From NCBI GenBank assembly GCA_900466605.1, contig UBMU01000003.1, positions 310,001 through 374,000 on the forward strand: DNA of 64,000 nt, in the 5' to 3' direction. The stretch is from Hyphomicrobiales bacterium. Lineage in GTDB: Bacteria > Pseudomonadota > Alphaproteobacteria > Rhizobiales > Rhizobiaceae. Numbering within the stretch: position 1 is the first letter of the stretch; each line of letters starts with the position of its first letter. A program made the translations under genes and the position numbers. Of the stretch, positions 1 to 8,623 are shown piece after piece. A model generated the notes under the pieces. That model searched no databases and was not told the origin of the DNA. It saw only the letters and a program-made list of their open reading frames with translations.

Positions 1-1
1 T

Positions 2-1282
2 TACGTCCGCTCGCTTCTCATCATCATCATCCCGATGGTGTTGCTGCAGTCCGTCGTCGCGGCCGTGTTCATGGAGCGCCACTGGCAAATGGTGACGCAG
101 CGCCTTTCCGCGGCAGTGACGCGTGACATTGCGGCGATCATCCAGATCATCGAGACCTATCCGCAGGATACTGATTATAGCGAGGTCACTCGCATAGCAC
201 GCGACCAGCTAGGTCTGCAGGTATCGATCGAGCCGGACGGGGATCTGCCGCCACCGCGTACCAAGCCCTTCTTCTCGATCCTCGACGGTATCCTGAGCGA
301 CGAAATCAGCGACCAGATAAAGCGCCCCTTCTGGATCGACACGTTGGGAGATTCCAATCTTGTCGAGATCCGCATCAAGCTGGAAGACAAGATCCTTCGG
401 GTGCTCGCACGACGCAGTTCCACCTATGCGTCCAACACCCACATCTTCATCGTCTGGATGGTCGGCGCCTCTCTGGTTCTGATCGGCATATCGATCCTCT
501 TCCTGCGGGGACAGATCAGACCGATCCTTTTGCTCGCGAATGCGGCAGAAAGCTTCGGCAAGGGCCAGAAGGCCGACAACTTCCATCCTCGTGGCGCAGA
601 CGAAGTTCGGCGCGCCGGCCTCGCCTTCATTCTGATGCGGGAGCGCATCGAGCGTCAGATCGAGCAGCGCACGGCAATGCTGACCGGCGTAAGTCACGAT
701 CTGCGCACGATCCTGACCCGCTTCAAGCTGCAGCTGGCGCTGGCTGGCGACAATCCTGACCTGCAGGGCATGAACGATGACGTCAATGACATGCAGTCGA
801 TGCTCGAGGCCTATATGGCCTTTGCACGAAGCGAGGTCGAAGAGGACGTCGGCGAGATGAAACTCAGCGACCTCTTTGCAAGGCTGGAAGCCGATTTCGA
901 ACTCCACGAAGGCAAGACGTTGACTTACTCTATCGAGGGCGCGGACGGTATTTCGGTACGCCCAAACGCCTTCACACGCCTTGTGACGAATCTCGCCTCG
1001 AATGCACGCCGATACGCAAATACCCTCGACATCAACGCCAAGCATAGCGCCAAGTGGCTGACGGTCACCTTTGACGACGATGGTCCAGGTATTCCCGAGA
1101 AGAACCGCGAGGATGTCTTCAAGCCATTCTTCCGGCTGGATGAGGCGCGAAACCTCGATGCCTCGGGCACCGGCCTCGGCCTTGCCATTGCCCGCGACAT
1201 TGCCCGTAGCCACGGCGGCAACGTGACGCTCGGCGACAGCCCCCGCGGCGGTCTGCGGGCAACCGTACGCTTACCCGCGTGA
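2..1282 (+). CDS. EnvZ-like membrane sensor histidine kinase (5' end outside the window)
   Basis: C-terminal 426 residues of a two-component sensor kinase; the open frame enters from before base 1, so the ATG at 35 is internal. In order: the end of a first membrane helix (LLIIIIPMVLLQ), a periplasmic domain of about 110 residues, a second helix (IFIVWMVGASLVLIGISILF, about nt 430-510), HAMP, the phosphoacceptor H-box SHDLRT (His codon 695-697), and an ATPase domain with DDGPGIPEKN (G1), FKPFFRLD (F box) and GTGLGLAIA (G2). The layout and the LTRFKL helix fit EnvZ-type kinases. The Pro usually found after SHDLRT is Ile here. The cognate response regulator is presumably just upstream. The stimulus cannot be told from sequence. 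Confidence 0.93.
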   Translation, partial: YVRSLLIIIIPMVLLQSVVAAVFMERHWQMVTQRLSAAVTRDIAAIIQIIETYPQDTDYSEVTRIARDQLGLQVSIEPDGDLPPPRTKPFFSILDGILSDEISDQIKRPFWIDTLGDSNLVEIRIKLEDKILRVLARRSSTYASNTHIFIVWMVGASLVLIGISILFLRGQIRPILLLANAAESFGKGQKADNFHPRGADEVRRAGLAFILMRERIERQIEQRTAMLTGVSHDLRTILTRFKLQLALAGDNPDLQGMNDDVNDMQSMLEAYMAFARSEVEEDVGEMKLSDLFARLEADFELHEGKTLTYSIEGADGISVRPNAFTRLVTNLASNARRYANTLDINAKHSAKWLTVTFDDDGPGIPEKNREDVFKPFFRLDEARNLDASGTGLGLAIARDIARSHGGNVTLGDSPRGGLRATVRLPA

Positions 1283-1289
1283 GAGCAAA

Positions 1290-1871
1290 ATGACGATAGA
1301 TCCCACCCGAATGACATGGTTAAACCCTCCGCCTCGATTTGAGTTGCGCAACGGCGACCTGCATGTCTGGTCCGGACCCAAGACCGATTTCTGGCAGGAA
1401 ACCTATTACGGCTTCCATCGAGACGATGGGCATTTCCTGCATCAGCTAAGAAAAGGCGACTTCACTGCCGAAGTTTACTTTTCGGGATACTATCAGGAAC
1501 TCTACGATCAGGCCGGCATGATGGTGCGCGCAGATGCGACGCATTGGATGAAGTGCGGGATCGAATATACTGATGGCGCAATGCATTTCAGCGTCGTAGT
1601 AACCAACGGCAAGTCCGACTGGTCCGCGTTTCGGGTCGATCACGCATTCGAGCGCATGGGCGTGCGGGTGACACGAAACGGCGATGCCCTGTTCATTCAA
1701 TACAGAACAGACGGCATGAAGGATTGGCGCATGGCGCGGCTTGCCTGGTTTGACCCGACATTTGCGGAGGTTGCGGTCGGCCCGACGTTCTGCTCGCCGC
1801 AACGCGCCGGCTTTGAAGCCGTATTCCACGATTTTTCGCTGACCGACCCGCTGTCGCGCGAGATCCACTGA
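1290..1871 (+). CDS. DUF1349 family concanavalin-like protein
   Basis: 193-residue soluble protein beginning 7 nt after the kinase stop, with GAGAG just upstream of the ATG. The sequence (FWQETYYGFHRDDGHF, YDQAGMMVRAD, WMKCGIEYTDG, then VGPTFCSPQRAGFEAVFHDF near the end) is typical of DUF1349, a jelly-roll/concanavalin-like fold related to yeast YPL088-neighbour 'regulation of enolase' proteins. Members probably bind carbohydrate-like ligands, but no function is proven. No signal peptide is visible. It ends directly against the convergent csaA stop codon (1869-1871 against 1872-1874, zero gap). Family assignment is confident; role unknown. Confidence 0.85.
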   Translation: MTIDPTRMTWLNPPPRFELRNGDLHVWSGPKTDFWQETYYGFHRDDGHFLHQLRKGDFTAEVYFSGYYQELYDQAGMMVRADATHWMKCGIEYTDGAMHFSVVVTNGKSDWSAFRVDHAFERMGVRVTRNGDALFIQYRTDGMKDWRMARLAWFDPTFAEVAVGPTFCSPQRAGFEAVFHDFSLTDPLSREIH

Positions 1872-2213
1872 TCACATCAGCTTCTTGCCGTTCGGCACCG
1901 GCTTGTCGGTTGCTGCGAGCACGATAGCACCCGCTTCATCCTCGAAGCCAAGTGTCAGGACTTCGGAGCGGACTGGCCCGATCTGACGGGGCGGGAAGTT
2001 CACGACACCAAGCACCTGCCGACCGACAAGGCTCTCAGGCGTATAGTGTACCGTGATCTGGGCGGATGATTTCTTGAGGCCGATTTCCGGCCCAAAGTCG
2101 ATCACAAGCTTGAAAGCCGGCTTCCGTGCTTCCGGGAACGGGCTTGCCTCGACAATCGTGCCAACACGGATGTCGACACGCTCGAAGTCGGCATAGGTGA
2201 TTTCATCAGCCAT
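1872..2213 (-). CDS. csaA: tRNA-binding domain protein, CsaA type
   Basis: 113 residues forming a single OB-fold tRNA-binding domain (YADFERVDIRVGTIVEA at the N-terminus, VNFPPRQIGPVRSEVLTLGF, then a terminal NGKKLM). This size and these motifs match CsaA, which binds tRNA and was described in Bacillus as a secretion-linked chaperone; the same fold is appended to methionyl-tRNA synthetases. It starts 12 nt after proC, so it is probably the last gene of a ybjN-like/proC/csaA transcript. It lacks any synthetase domain, so it is a stand-alone tRNA-binding protein. Confidence 0.92.
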   Translation of the reverse strand: MADEITYADFERVDIRVGTIVEASPFPEARKPAFKLVIDFGPEIGLKKSSAQITVHYTPESLVGRQVLGVVNFPPRQIGPVRSEVLTLGFEDEAGAIVLAATDKPVPNGKKLM

Positions 2214-2225
2214 GTCTCGATGTCC

Positions 2226-3044
2226 TCAGCCAGCAAGCTCTTCGGCGCGCTTGCGTGCAGCGGCAAGGGCCTTGTCGAAAAGCGGCTGCATCGCATCTTC
2301 CGCCATGAGAACGGACAACGCGGCAGCTGTCGTGCCACCAGGTGAGGTCACGTTCTGGCGCAGGCGCGAGGCGTCGTCGGGGGACTGGTGCAAAAGCTCA
2401 CCAGCCCCCGCGACCGTTTCTCGTGCAAGACGCATGGCAAGGTCCGCCTGCAAGCCAAGTTTACGGCCTGCTTCTGCCATACACTCGACGAGATAAAACA
2501 CATACGCCGGTCCGCTTCCCGACAGCGCCGTGACAGCATCGATGTCGGCTTCGGTTGGAACCCACTCGACAGGACCGGATACACGCAACAGAGAATGGAC
2601 TTGTTCGCGCTGCGCATCGGTGACATGCGCATTGGCAAACGCACCGGTAACGCCACGACCAACCATGGCAGGAGTATTCGGCATGGCGCGCACCATCGCA
2701 GCTTCGCCGAGATGCTTCTCAAGAAACGCCAGTGTCTTGCCCGCCGCAACGGAAACGACAACGGTCTCGGCGCCCACCGTCGCCTTGACCGGCGGCAGCA
2801 CGGCATCCATCACCTGCGGCTTGACCGCCAGGAAAAGAACGCCCGCCGTCAGACCGGCCGGAGCGGAGGTGACGTGCGTCACACCGGCATCGTTGATCGT
2901 CTTCATCATCTGCTCCGACGGGCCGGGATCGATGACGACGATAGAAGAACCGGCCACGCCGCTCTTCAGCCAGCCGGAGAGCATTGCGCCCCCCATGTTG
3001 CCGGCACCGATGAGAACGACAGGATCTGAAGAAGCGGATGACAT
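2226..3044 (-). CDS. proC: Pyrroline-5-carboxylate reductase
   Basis: 272 residues. Catalyses the last step of proline synthesis, NAD(P)H-dependent reduction of 1-pyrroline-5-carboxylate. The N-terminal Rossmann motif VLIGAGNMGGAMLSGWL, the central AMPNTPAMVGRGVTG and the C-terminal signature SGSGPAYVFYLVECMAEAG are all intact, and the length is the family norm. The ATG (3042-3044) directly abuts the upstream gene's TAA (3045-3047), giving a TAAATG junction that suggests translational coupling to the YbjN-like gene. Cytoplasmic enzyme. Confidence 0.98.
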   Translation of the reverse strand: MSSASSDPVVLIGAGNMGGAMLSGWLKSGVAGSSIVVIDPGPSEQMMKTINDAGVTHVTSAPAGLTAGVLFLAVKPQVMDAVLPPVKATVGAETVVVSVAAGKTLAFLEKHLGEAAMVRAMPNTPAMVGRGVTGAFANAHVTDAQREQVHSLLRVSGPVEWVPTEADIDAVTALSGSGPAYVFYLVECMAEAGRKLGLQADLAMRLARETVAGAGELLHQSPDDASRLRQNVTSPGGTTAAALSVLMAEDAMQPLFDKALAAARKRAEELAG

Positions 3045-3545
3045 TTACGCCTCGCCGACCGTTTCGAAGAGAACCGCTTCCATAGCACGGTTCGCCTCCA
3101 TGCCGGACCAGATAACGAACTGGAAAGCCTGATAATACGCTTCGCACGTGTCGAGCGCGCTACCCAGCAGAACCTCCACCTGTCGGTTGGTCGGCTCCGC
3201 GCCACCGGCGAGCAGCAACGACTGGCGGAAGATGATGACGTCTTCCTGGCGCCAGAGATCGAAGTGTCCCATCAGGACCTGACCGTTGATCGCCGCCAGA
3301 AGCTTGGTAACTTCGTTGACACGCTGTTCGGGAACCTTGACGTCAAAGGCGCAACCCAGGTGCAGCGCCTCGAACTCTTCCATCCAGGAAAAGGAAACGT
3401 GGTAGTCAGTCCACTTCCCTTCAACCGTCATCGCAATCTCGTCATCGCCCGACCGTTCGAAAGACCAGTCGTTATTGGCGGCGACGTACTCGATCATATC
3501 GACCGGGTTCGACTGACGCTCGACTTCCAATTCCATGAGGCTCAT
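3045..3545 (-). CDS. YbjN-domain protein (putative bacterial sensory transduction regulator fold)
   Basis: 166 residues. The ATG at 3545 is chosen because AGAAGGT sits just upstream and the longer frame to 3611 begins with a Cys/Arg-rich stretch of no domain character. The body (IEYVAANNDWSFERSGDDEI, WTDYHVSFSWMEEFEALHLG, LFHFD-like GHFDLWRQEDVIIFRQSLLL) matches the YbjN family, whose members resemble type III secretion chaperones in fold; E. coli YbjN affects stress and motility. First gene of the proC/csaA operon. The physical link with proC is seen; a functional link is not established. Confidence 0.85.
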   Translation of the reverse strand: MSLMELEVERQSNPVDMIEYVAANNDWSFERSGDDEIAMTVEGKWTDYHVSFSWMEEFEALHLGCAFDVKVPEQRVNEVTKLLAAINGQVLMGHFDLWRQEDVIIFRQSLLLAGGAEPTNRQVEVLLGSALDTCEAYYQAFQFVIWSGMEANRAMEAVLFETVGEA

Positions 3546-3938
3546 GCAGCACCTTCTTGACCGGAGTGAATGCGAACCAACTTCGTCAACGAGACACAAG
3601 GAGAAACACACGCAACAGCCGGAACCACCAACCCTGATGACCGTTGAACCACTACCAGACTTAACGCAGTCAAACCTGCCTGGAGCTTACCAACTGCTTC
3701 GAATCATCATTTAAAATCAGTGTATAACGGGCTCGGCGACACGCCAGCCCCTCACGGCCGTTTTAGGGAACGGCACTGTGGAAAGCTTTTCGGGTTTCCA
3801 TTCAGAAGGAGGGTTTAAATGACTCTGCCCATTGATCTTTTTGGCAGTGTCCACAGGTGGATAACGGCACCCGGTTTTTAGGTCGCAGCCGCGGCGTGTC
3901 TCATAAAGGTCACACCACGGCCTGTGTCACAATGGAAA
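3546..3938. other. 393-nt intergenic region with three consecutive hairpins and a small ORF
   Basis: No conventional gene. On the plus strand three stem-loops follow one another: GGGCT/AGCCC with inner GGCG/CGCC (3729-3750), GCCGTT/AACGGC (3757-3774) and TGGAAA/TTTCCA (3779-3800). They are followed at once by the strong SD AGAAGGAGGG (3804-3813) and a 20-codon ORF. TATAAC at 3723-3728 resembles a -10 box, but I find no good -35. The 5' part (3546-3700) should hold the promoter of the minus-strand ybjN/proC/csaA genes; I could not define it. Confidence 0.5.
3819..3881 (+). CDS. Candidate small protein or leader peptide, 20 aa
   Basis: ATG-initiated frame encoding MTLPIDLFGSVHRWITAPGF and ending in TAG. 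The ribosome-binding site AGAAGGAGGG ends 5 nt before the ATG and is among the strongest in the window. Three hairpins lie immediately upstream. Nothing is encoded downstream on this strand until lgt at 4480, and ubiK (minus) begins to overlap just beyond, so this is either a stand-alone small protein or the coding part of a small RNA. I do not recognise the peptide. It has mixed hydrophobic/aromatic character and is too short for a confident membrane helix. Confidence 0.45.
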   Translation: MTLPIDLFGSVHRWITAPGF

Positions 3939-4199
3939 TTACTTGCCTTTAGCAGCAAGCTTCGCTTCAAGGGCGGCGATACGGGCAAGGAGAGCGTCGT
4001 TTTCATCACGCGCCTTAATCGCCATTTCACGCACGACCTCAAACTCCTCCCGCTTGACGATATCGAGCGTATTGAGCCAGCGCTCAGCCTGCGCATTGAA
4101 GGCAGTCTCGATTTCCTTGCGCACACCCTGGGCCGCGCCGGCTGCATCCGTCATCAGCTTGGCGAACTCGTCCATGATGCGGTTTGCTCCAGTCGTCAT
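3939..4199 (-). CDS. ubiK: Ubiquinone biosynthesis accessory factor UbiK / BMFP family
   Basis: 86 residues, predicted to be almost wholly helical with a C-terminal coiled coil (ENDALLARIAALEAKLAAKGK) and an amphipathic N-terminal half (MDEFAKLMTDAAGAAQGVRKEIE). This is the YqiC/BMFP (DUF526) family; in gammaproteobacteria UbiK is a trimeric accessory factor that works with UbiJ in aerobic ubiquinone synthesis, and Brucella BMFP is membrane fusogenic. Start supported by AAGGGAGA about 9 nt upstream. Family call is firm; the ubiquinone role is transferred from homologues. Confidence 0.9.
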   Translation of the reverse strand: MTTGANRIMDEFAKLMTDAAGAAQGVRKEIETAFNAQAERWLNTLDIVKREEFEVVREMAIKARDENDALLARIAALEAKLAAKGK

Positions 4200-4479
4200 G
4201 GCGATTTTCTCCCTTTACAACATACAACTTAGGGCTCGTTGGCCCTCAAGAATGAGGTAGGGCTTCGCCATCACGGATGCAAGCGCTTTGCTCTGGATAA
4301 GCCAGCCTACACGCTCGAGATCGTCAACAATCGACTTGACCGCTTTTCATCACAGCGCCATCTTCCGCCGACATCAAGCTTGGCGCGCCTTTAGAAAGTC
4401 GCAAAGGACGCCTTGAACTGAACCGCGTAGACGTCCGACCGGCCACTCCGTAGGGCTCGCGCCAGCGAATGGGAAAACT

Positions 4480-5361
4480 TTGCCGACAGCAGCCAATCTT
4501 ATGGCGATCATGCCCTTCCCCGAGATCGACCCGATCGCCTTTTCGCTCGGCCCCCTCTCCATTCATTGGTACGGACTTGCCTATGTCGCCGGCATCATGC
4601 TCGGCTGGTACTATGCGCGTCAGATCGCCGGAAACAGCAAACTGTGGCCGGGCGATGTTTCGCCGATTACCAAGGTGCAACTGGATGATTTCATCATCTG
4701 GGTCGCTCTCGGCATCGTTCTCGGCGGACGCATCGGTTACATCCTCTTTTACGACCTGCAATCTGTCATTGAGAGCCCTATAAGAGCGATCCAGATATGG
4801 AACGGCGGCATGTCGTTCCACGGAGGACTGACAGGTACCACGATCGCGATGATCGTCTTCGCCCGGCGCAACAGCATACCGATCTGGAGCCTGTTCGATA
4901 TCGTCGCAGCAGTCGTCCCGATTGGTCTGTTTTGCGGCCGCGTCGCCAACTTCATCAATGGTGAGCTTTGGGGTCGACTGACCGATGTGCCGTGGGGAAT
5001 GGTTTTCTGCAACCAGTACATCGAGAAGACCAACGGCTACTGCCCCGGCGGCGACTTTGTTCGCCACCCGAGCCAGCTCTATGAGGCAGGACTGGAGGGC
5101 ATCGTGCTCCTCCTGGTTCTCGCACTGCTGATCTATGGCTTCCGCGCCCTGAAGTCCCCTGGCTTCGTCACCGGCGTTTTCGTCTGCGGCTACGCGCTTT
5201 CCCGCATTTTCGTTGAATTCTTCCGTGAACCGGATGCCCAGCTGGGCTACCTTCTGGGCACCAATTGGCTCACCATGGGCATGGTGCTTTCCACGCCAAT
5301 GGTACTGCTTGGAATCTGGGCCATGCTTCGCGCTCGCCATCAGGCTGCTCTGCAGCACTGA
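4480..5361 (+). CDS. lgt: Prolipoprotein diacylglyceryl transferase
   Basis: About 286-293 residues, polytopic inner-membrane enzyme that moves diacylglycerol from phosphatidylglycerol to the lipobox Cys of prolipoproteins. Visible hallmarks: [15 protein letters not shown], the essential His in SFHGGLTG, the signature [14 protein letters not shown], and the late [14 protein letters not shown] arginine segment. The start is uncertain: the open frame begins with TTG at 4480 (weak GGGAAAA upstream), while ATG codons at 4501 and 4510 are alternatives with no clear SD. Heads a lgt/methyltransferase/pgeF/M24 run on the plus strand. Lipoproteins in this window (8691, 10663) would be substrates. Confidence 0.95.
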   Translation: MPTAANLMAIMPFPEIDPIAFSLGPLSIHWYGLAYVAGIMLGWYYARQIAGNSKLWPGDVSPITKVQLDDFIIWVALGIVLGGRIGYILFYDLQSVIESPIRAIQIWNGGMSFHGGLTGTTIAMIVFARRNSIPIWSLFDIVAAVVPIGLFCGRVANFINGELWGRLTDVPWGMVFCNQYIEKTNGYCPGGDFVRHPSQLYEAGLEGIVLLLVLALLIYGFRALKSPGFVTGVFVCGYALSRIFVEFFREPDAQLGYLLGTNWLTMGMVLSTPMVLLGIWAMLRARHQAALQH

Positions 5362-5385
5362 CCGCGGCCTGACAGGAGGGGATCC

Positions 5386-6486
5386 ATGAGCACCGCGCTC
5401 GGTGAGAAGATCAAGGCTATCATCCAGGCGAACGGCCCGGTCAGCGTCACGGACTTTTTCTCGCTGTGCCTAGCCGATCCTGAACACGGGTACTACAGGA
5501 CCCGCGAGCCTTTCGGGCGCTCCGGCGACTTCGTGACCGCGCCTGAGGTAAGCCAGCTTTTTGGCGAGATGATCGGTGTCTTCGTCGTACATGCCTGGCA
5601 GCGACACCGAGCGCCTGGAGGTGTCCGCCTCGTAGAGATCGGCCCGGGTCGTGGCACCATGATGTCGGATATGCTGCGCGTCATTGCTCGCATCGCCCCT
5701 CCTCTTTTCGAAGACATGACGGTGCACCTTGTCGAGACAAGCGAGCGCCTGCGCGACATCCAGCAGGAAACGCTTGCGTCCTATGGCGACAAGGTGAACT
5801 GGCATCAGGGTTTCGATGACGTGCCGCCAGGCTTCTCTCTCGTTGCGGCCAACGAACTGTTCGATGCCATTCCGATCCGCCAGTTCTTAAAGACACAGGC
5901 AGGCTTCCGTGAACGCATGGTCGGCATTGACGCGGACGGCGAACTAATCTTCGGTGCTGGTGTAGCAGGGATCGATTCAAGCCTCCTTCCATGGCCGGAA
6001 GAGGACGTGCTTCCAGGAACGGTGTTCGAGATATCGCCGGCTCGCCAGTCAGTGATGCTCGCGATTTGCGACCGGCTGAACGAACATGGCGGGACGGCGG
6101 TTGCCATCGACTACGGGCACTTCGTCAGCGGCTACGGCGACACGCTGCAAGCGGTGCGTATGCACGAGTACGACCCGCCGCTGATGCATCCGGGCGAAGC
6201 AGACCTGACGAGCCATGTCGATTTCCAGGCATTGGCACAGACGGCCACGTCGGCAGGCGTTTACGTCAACGGCATGCTTCACCAGGGCGATTTTCTCGTC
6301 GGCCTCGGCATTCTCGATCGTGCCGCCGCTCTAGGTCGGGACCGGGAAGCGCATACGCGGCAAATTATCCAGACAGCAGTAGACAGGTTGGCCGGCGAAG
6401 GCGAAGGGCGTATGGGCGAACTCTTCAAGGTCCTGGCGGTCTCGCATCCGGCCGTGGATTTGATGCCCTTCCGTTCAGTGGATTGA
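5386..6486 (+). CDS. SAM-dependent methyltransferase, MidA/NDUFAF7 (DUF185) family
   Basis: 366 residues, starting 24 nt after lgt with AGGAGG-like GACAGGAGGGG upstream. The N-terminal signature (DFFSLCLADPEHGYY, FGRSGDFVTAPEVSQLFGEMIG), the SAM-binding VEIGPGRGTMMSDML and the later VAANELFDAIPIRQF are typical. The mitochondrial relative NDUFAF7 dimethylates an arginine of complex I subunit NDUFS2 and is needed for complex I assembly. By homology the bacterial enzyme may modify NuoD, but that is inference. Soluble, cytoplasmic. Confidence 0.92.
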   Translation: MSTALGEKIKAIIQANGPVSVTDFFSLCLADPEHGYYRTREPFGRSGDFVTAPEVSQLFGEMIGVFVVHAWQRHRAPGGVRLVEIGPGRGTMMSDMLRVIARIAPPLFEDMTVHLVETSERLRDIQQETLASYGDKVNWHQGFDDVPPGFSLVAANELFDAIPIRQFLKTQAGFRERMVGIDADGELIFGAGVAGIDSSLLPWPEEDVLPGTVFEISPARQSVMLAICDRLNEHGGTAVAIDYGHFVSGYGDTLQAVRMHEYDPPLMHPGEADLTSHVDFQALAQTATSAGVYVNGMLHQGDFLVGLGILDRAAALGRDREAHTRQIIQTAVDRLAGEGEGRMGELFKVLAVSHPAVDLMPFRSVD

Positions 6487-6580
6487 CAGCGCGAGCGGCG
6501 CTGGCCAACATTCGCAGTAATCGACCAGGCTTCGCCATCCGAAGCCCGCATAAGCAATTCAAGCAATCTCGGACGTTTTA

Positions 6581-7375
6581 ATGACACAAGCAGCATCTCC
6601 GGCACCGATCCAAAGCGCGCTGCTGAAAGACGCAGCCGGTGACGCGATTCTCCATGGCTACTTCACCCGGCAAGGCGGCGTTTCAGATGGCATCTATCGC
6701 GGCTTGAACGTCGGCCTCGGCTCGAACGACGAGCGCGAGAAGGTTCAGGAAAACCGTCGCCGCGTGGCAGACTGGTTTAAGTTACCGCTTGAGCGACTCG
6801 CCACCGTCCACCAGGTCCACTCCCCAGATGTAGTTGTCGTCGACAAGAACTACGATGGCTCACGCCCGGCAGCGGATGCACTGGTAACGGCAACCCCCGG
6901 CATAGCGCTCGGCGTGCTGGCAGCCGATTGCGGACCGATCCTGTTCGCCGACCCTGAGAACGGTGTAATCGGCGCCGCTCATGCCGGTTGGAAGGGCGCC
7001 CTTACCGGCGTGCTGGAAAACACAATCGACGCCATGGTCCGACTTGGCGCAAAGCGCGAGGCAATTGTCGCCTGCCTTGGGCCATCGATCAGCCAGGCGA
7101 GCTACGAGGTCGGCCCGGAATTCGTAGAACGCTTTGTCGCGCAAGATCCGTCCTACGAGCGATACTTCGTATCCTCAGGCAAGCCTGAGCACGCGATGTT
7201 CGACCTCCCGGCCCTGACGGTCGATCGGTTGCACGCCGCCGGCGTCCAGGCAGAAAGCCTAGGGCTCTGCACTTATCCCGACACTGACCGTTTCTTCTCG
7301 TATCGCCGGACCACACATAACAAGGAACCGGATTACGGTCGGCAGATTTCTGCAATCGCCATCAGGGAGATCTAA
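6581..7375 (+). CDS. pgeF: Purine nucleoside phosphorylase / polyphenol oxidase family protein PgeF
   Basis: 264 residues of the YfiH/LACC1 family. The metal-ligand motifs are present: VHQVHSPDVV, VLAADCGPIL (Cys) and GAAHAGWKGALTGV (His), with FFSYRRTTHNKEPDYGRQ at the C-terminus. Homologues have been described as laccase-like oxidases, as adenosine/purine nucleoside phosphorylases, and (PgeF) as editors that remove misincorporated L-Ser from peptidoglycan precursors, so the name is a family label. 94 nt separate it from the methyltransferase, and the M24 gene follows 5 nt later. Confidence 0.92.
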   Translation: MTQAASPAPIQSALLKDAAGDAILHGYFTRQGGVSDGIYRGLNVGLGSNDEREKVQENRRRVADWFKLPLERLATVHQVHSPDVVVVDKNYDGSRPAADALVTATPGIALGVLAADCGPILFADPENGVIGAAHAGWKGALTGVLENTIDAMVRLGAKREAIVACLGPSISQASYEVGPEFVERFVAQDPSYERYFVSSGKPEHAMFDLPALTVDRLHAAGVQAESLGLCTYPDTDRFFSYRRTTHNKEPDYGRQISAIAIREI

Positions 7376-7380
7376 GCGGC

Positions 7381-8532
7381 ATGGCCCTGCACTTCGACCG
7401 ACCGGAATTCGCCGTCCGCCTCGCCCGCCTGACCGACAGGATGCGCGAAGAAAAGCTGGATGCCCTGCTGCTTTTTGCCCAGGAAAGCATGTTCTGGCTG
7501 ACGGGGTACGACACATTCGGCTATTGCTTCTTCCAGACGCTCGTCGTCAAGGCCGACGGAACGATGGCTTTGATCACACGCTCCGCCGACCTGCGGCAGG
7601 CCAAGCAAACCTCCATTCTGGAAAACGTCCAGATCTGGGTCGACCGCGTGAACGCAGACCCGACCGTCGACCTCCGGAACCTGCTGGTCGAAATGGACCT
7701 GCTCGGCGCCAGGATCGGGGTCGAATACGATACGCACGGGATGACGGGCCGCGTCGGCCGGATGCTCGATGCGCAATTGACGTCCTTCGGTCAGATTGTC
7801 GACGCATCCTACCTCGTCAGCCACTTGAGGCTGATCAAGAGCCCCGCCGAAATCGTCTATGTCGAACGCGCAGCCGCGTTGGCTGATGATGCGCTGGATG
7901 CGGCGCTGGCGCTGACCGGGCCCGGTGCGGACGAAGCAGATATTCTGGCTGCCATGCAGGGCGCAGTCTTTGCGGGAGGCGGCGACTACCCCGCCAACGA
8001 ATTCATCATCGGCTCAGCTGAGGATGCTCTGCTCTGCCGTTACAAAGCTGGCCGCCGCAGGCTCGACGCGAACGATCAGCTCACGCTCGAATGGGCGGGT
8101 GCCTACGCCCACTATCATGCAGCGATGATGCGCACCGTCGTCATCGGCGAACCGAGCTATCGCCACCGCGAACTCTACAACGCTTGCTTCGAGACGATCC
8201 AGGCGATCGAAACGGTCCTGAAGCCGGGCCACAGCTTCGGCGATGTCTTCGACGTGCATGCCAAGATCATGGATGAGCGCGGGCTTTCGCGTCACCGCCT
8301 GAATGCATGCGGCTACTCGCTGGGTGCCCGCTTTTCGCCCTCTTGGATGGAGCATCAGATGTTCCATGTCGGCAATCCGCAGCCGATCGAGCCGAACATG
8401 TCGCTCTTTGTCCACATGATCATCATGGATTCCGACACGGGAACGGCGATGACCCTCGGGCAGACCTATCTGACGACCGACGATTCTCCACGCGCGCTGT
8501 CCCGTCACTCTCTGGACTTCATCAGCGTCTAG
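7381..8532 (+). CDS. Creatinase/Xaa-Pro peptidase-like M24 protein with altered metal site
   Basis: 383 residues with an N-terminal creatinase domain (about 1-130, LDALLLFAQESMFWLTGYDTFGY) and a C-terminal pita-bread domain. The canonical metal-binding residues look replaced. The segment that usually reads D-x-G-x(n)-D-x-T-R-T is LEWAGAYAHYHAAMMRTVV (Asp to Glu and His). The GHGIG-type His segment is YSLGARFSPSWMEHQM. The last Glu region is MTLGQTYLTTDD. This points to a creatinase- or ectoine-hydrolase-like amidohydrolase rather than a metallo-aminopeptidase. It follows pgeF by 5 nt. Substrate unknown. Confidence 0.85.
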   Translation: MALHFDRPEFAVRLARLTDRMREEKLDALLLFAQESMFWLTGYDTFGYCFFQTLVVKADGTMALITRSADLRQAKQTSILENVQIWVDRVNADPTVDLRNLLVEMDLLGARIGVEYDTHGMTGRVGRMLDAQLTSFGQIVDASYLVSHLRLIKSPAEIVYVERAAALADDALDAALALTGPGADEADILAAMQGAVFAGGGDYPANEFIIGSAEDALLCRYKAGRRRLDANDQLTLEWAGAYAHYHAAMMRTVVIGEPSYRHRELYNACFETIQAIETVLKPGHSFGDVFDVHAKIMDERGLSRHRLNACGYSLGARFSPSWMEHQMFHVGNPQPIEPNMSLFVHMIIMDSDTGTAMTLGQTYLTTDDSPRALSRHSLDFISV

Positions 8533-8623
8533 AGCGGCATGCCGAGGTGTGGGCGGTTTTTAGGTCGATCGGGCCTGAGACTACCGTGATCTGACGCAAA
8601 CCATTGCGGACAAGAATCCGGAA

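Noticed and set aside
20..34. Short tri-nucleotide run of ATC repeats at the very start of the window
   Set aside because: It encodes consecutive Ile residues of the kinase's first membrane helix; no sign of slippage or phase variation.
209..1213. Long minus-strand open frame (334 codons) opposite the histidine kinase
   Set aside because: It is the antisense shadow of a well-supported kinase gene; high-GC DNA gives such frames routinely.
3848..3864. Two DnaA-box-like sequences facing each other (GTGTCCACA and the complement of TTATCCACC) inside the 20-codon ORF
   Set aside because: Only two imperfect sites, no AT-rich unwinding element and no oriC-type neighbours, so there is no case for an origin.
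4215..4345. Minus-strand open frame of about 43 codons (IVDDLERVGWLIQSKALASV) between ubiK and lgt
   Set aside because: It reads like protein, but no start codon or SD exists near its N-terminal end; possibly a remnant or chance.
4324..5358. 344-codon minus-strand frame opposite lgt
   Set aside because: Antisense shadow; lgt motifs on the plus strand are unambiguous and this frame has no domain character.
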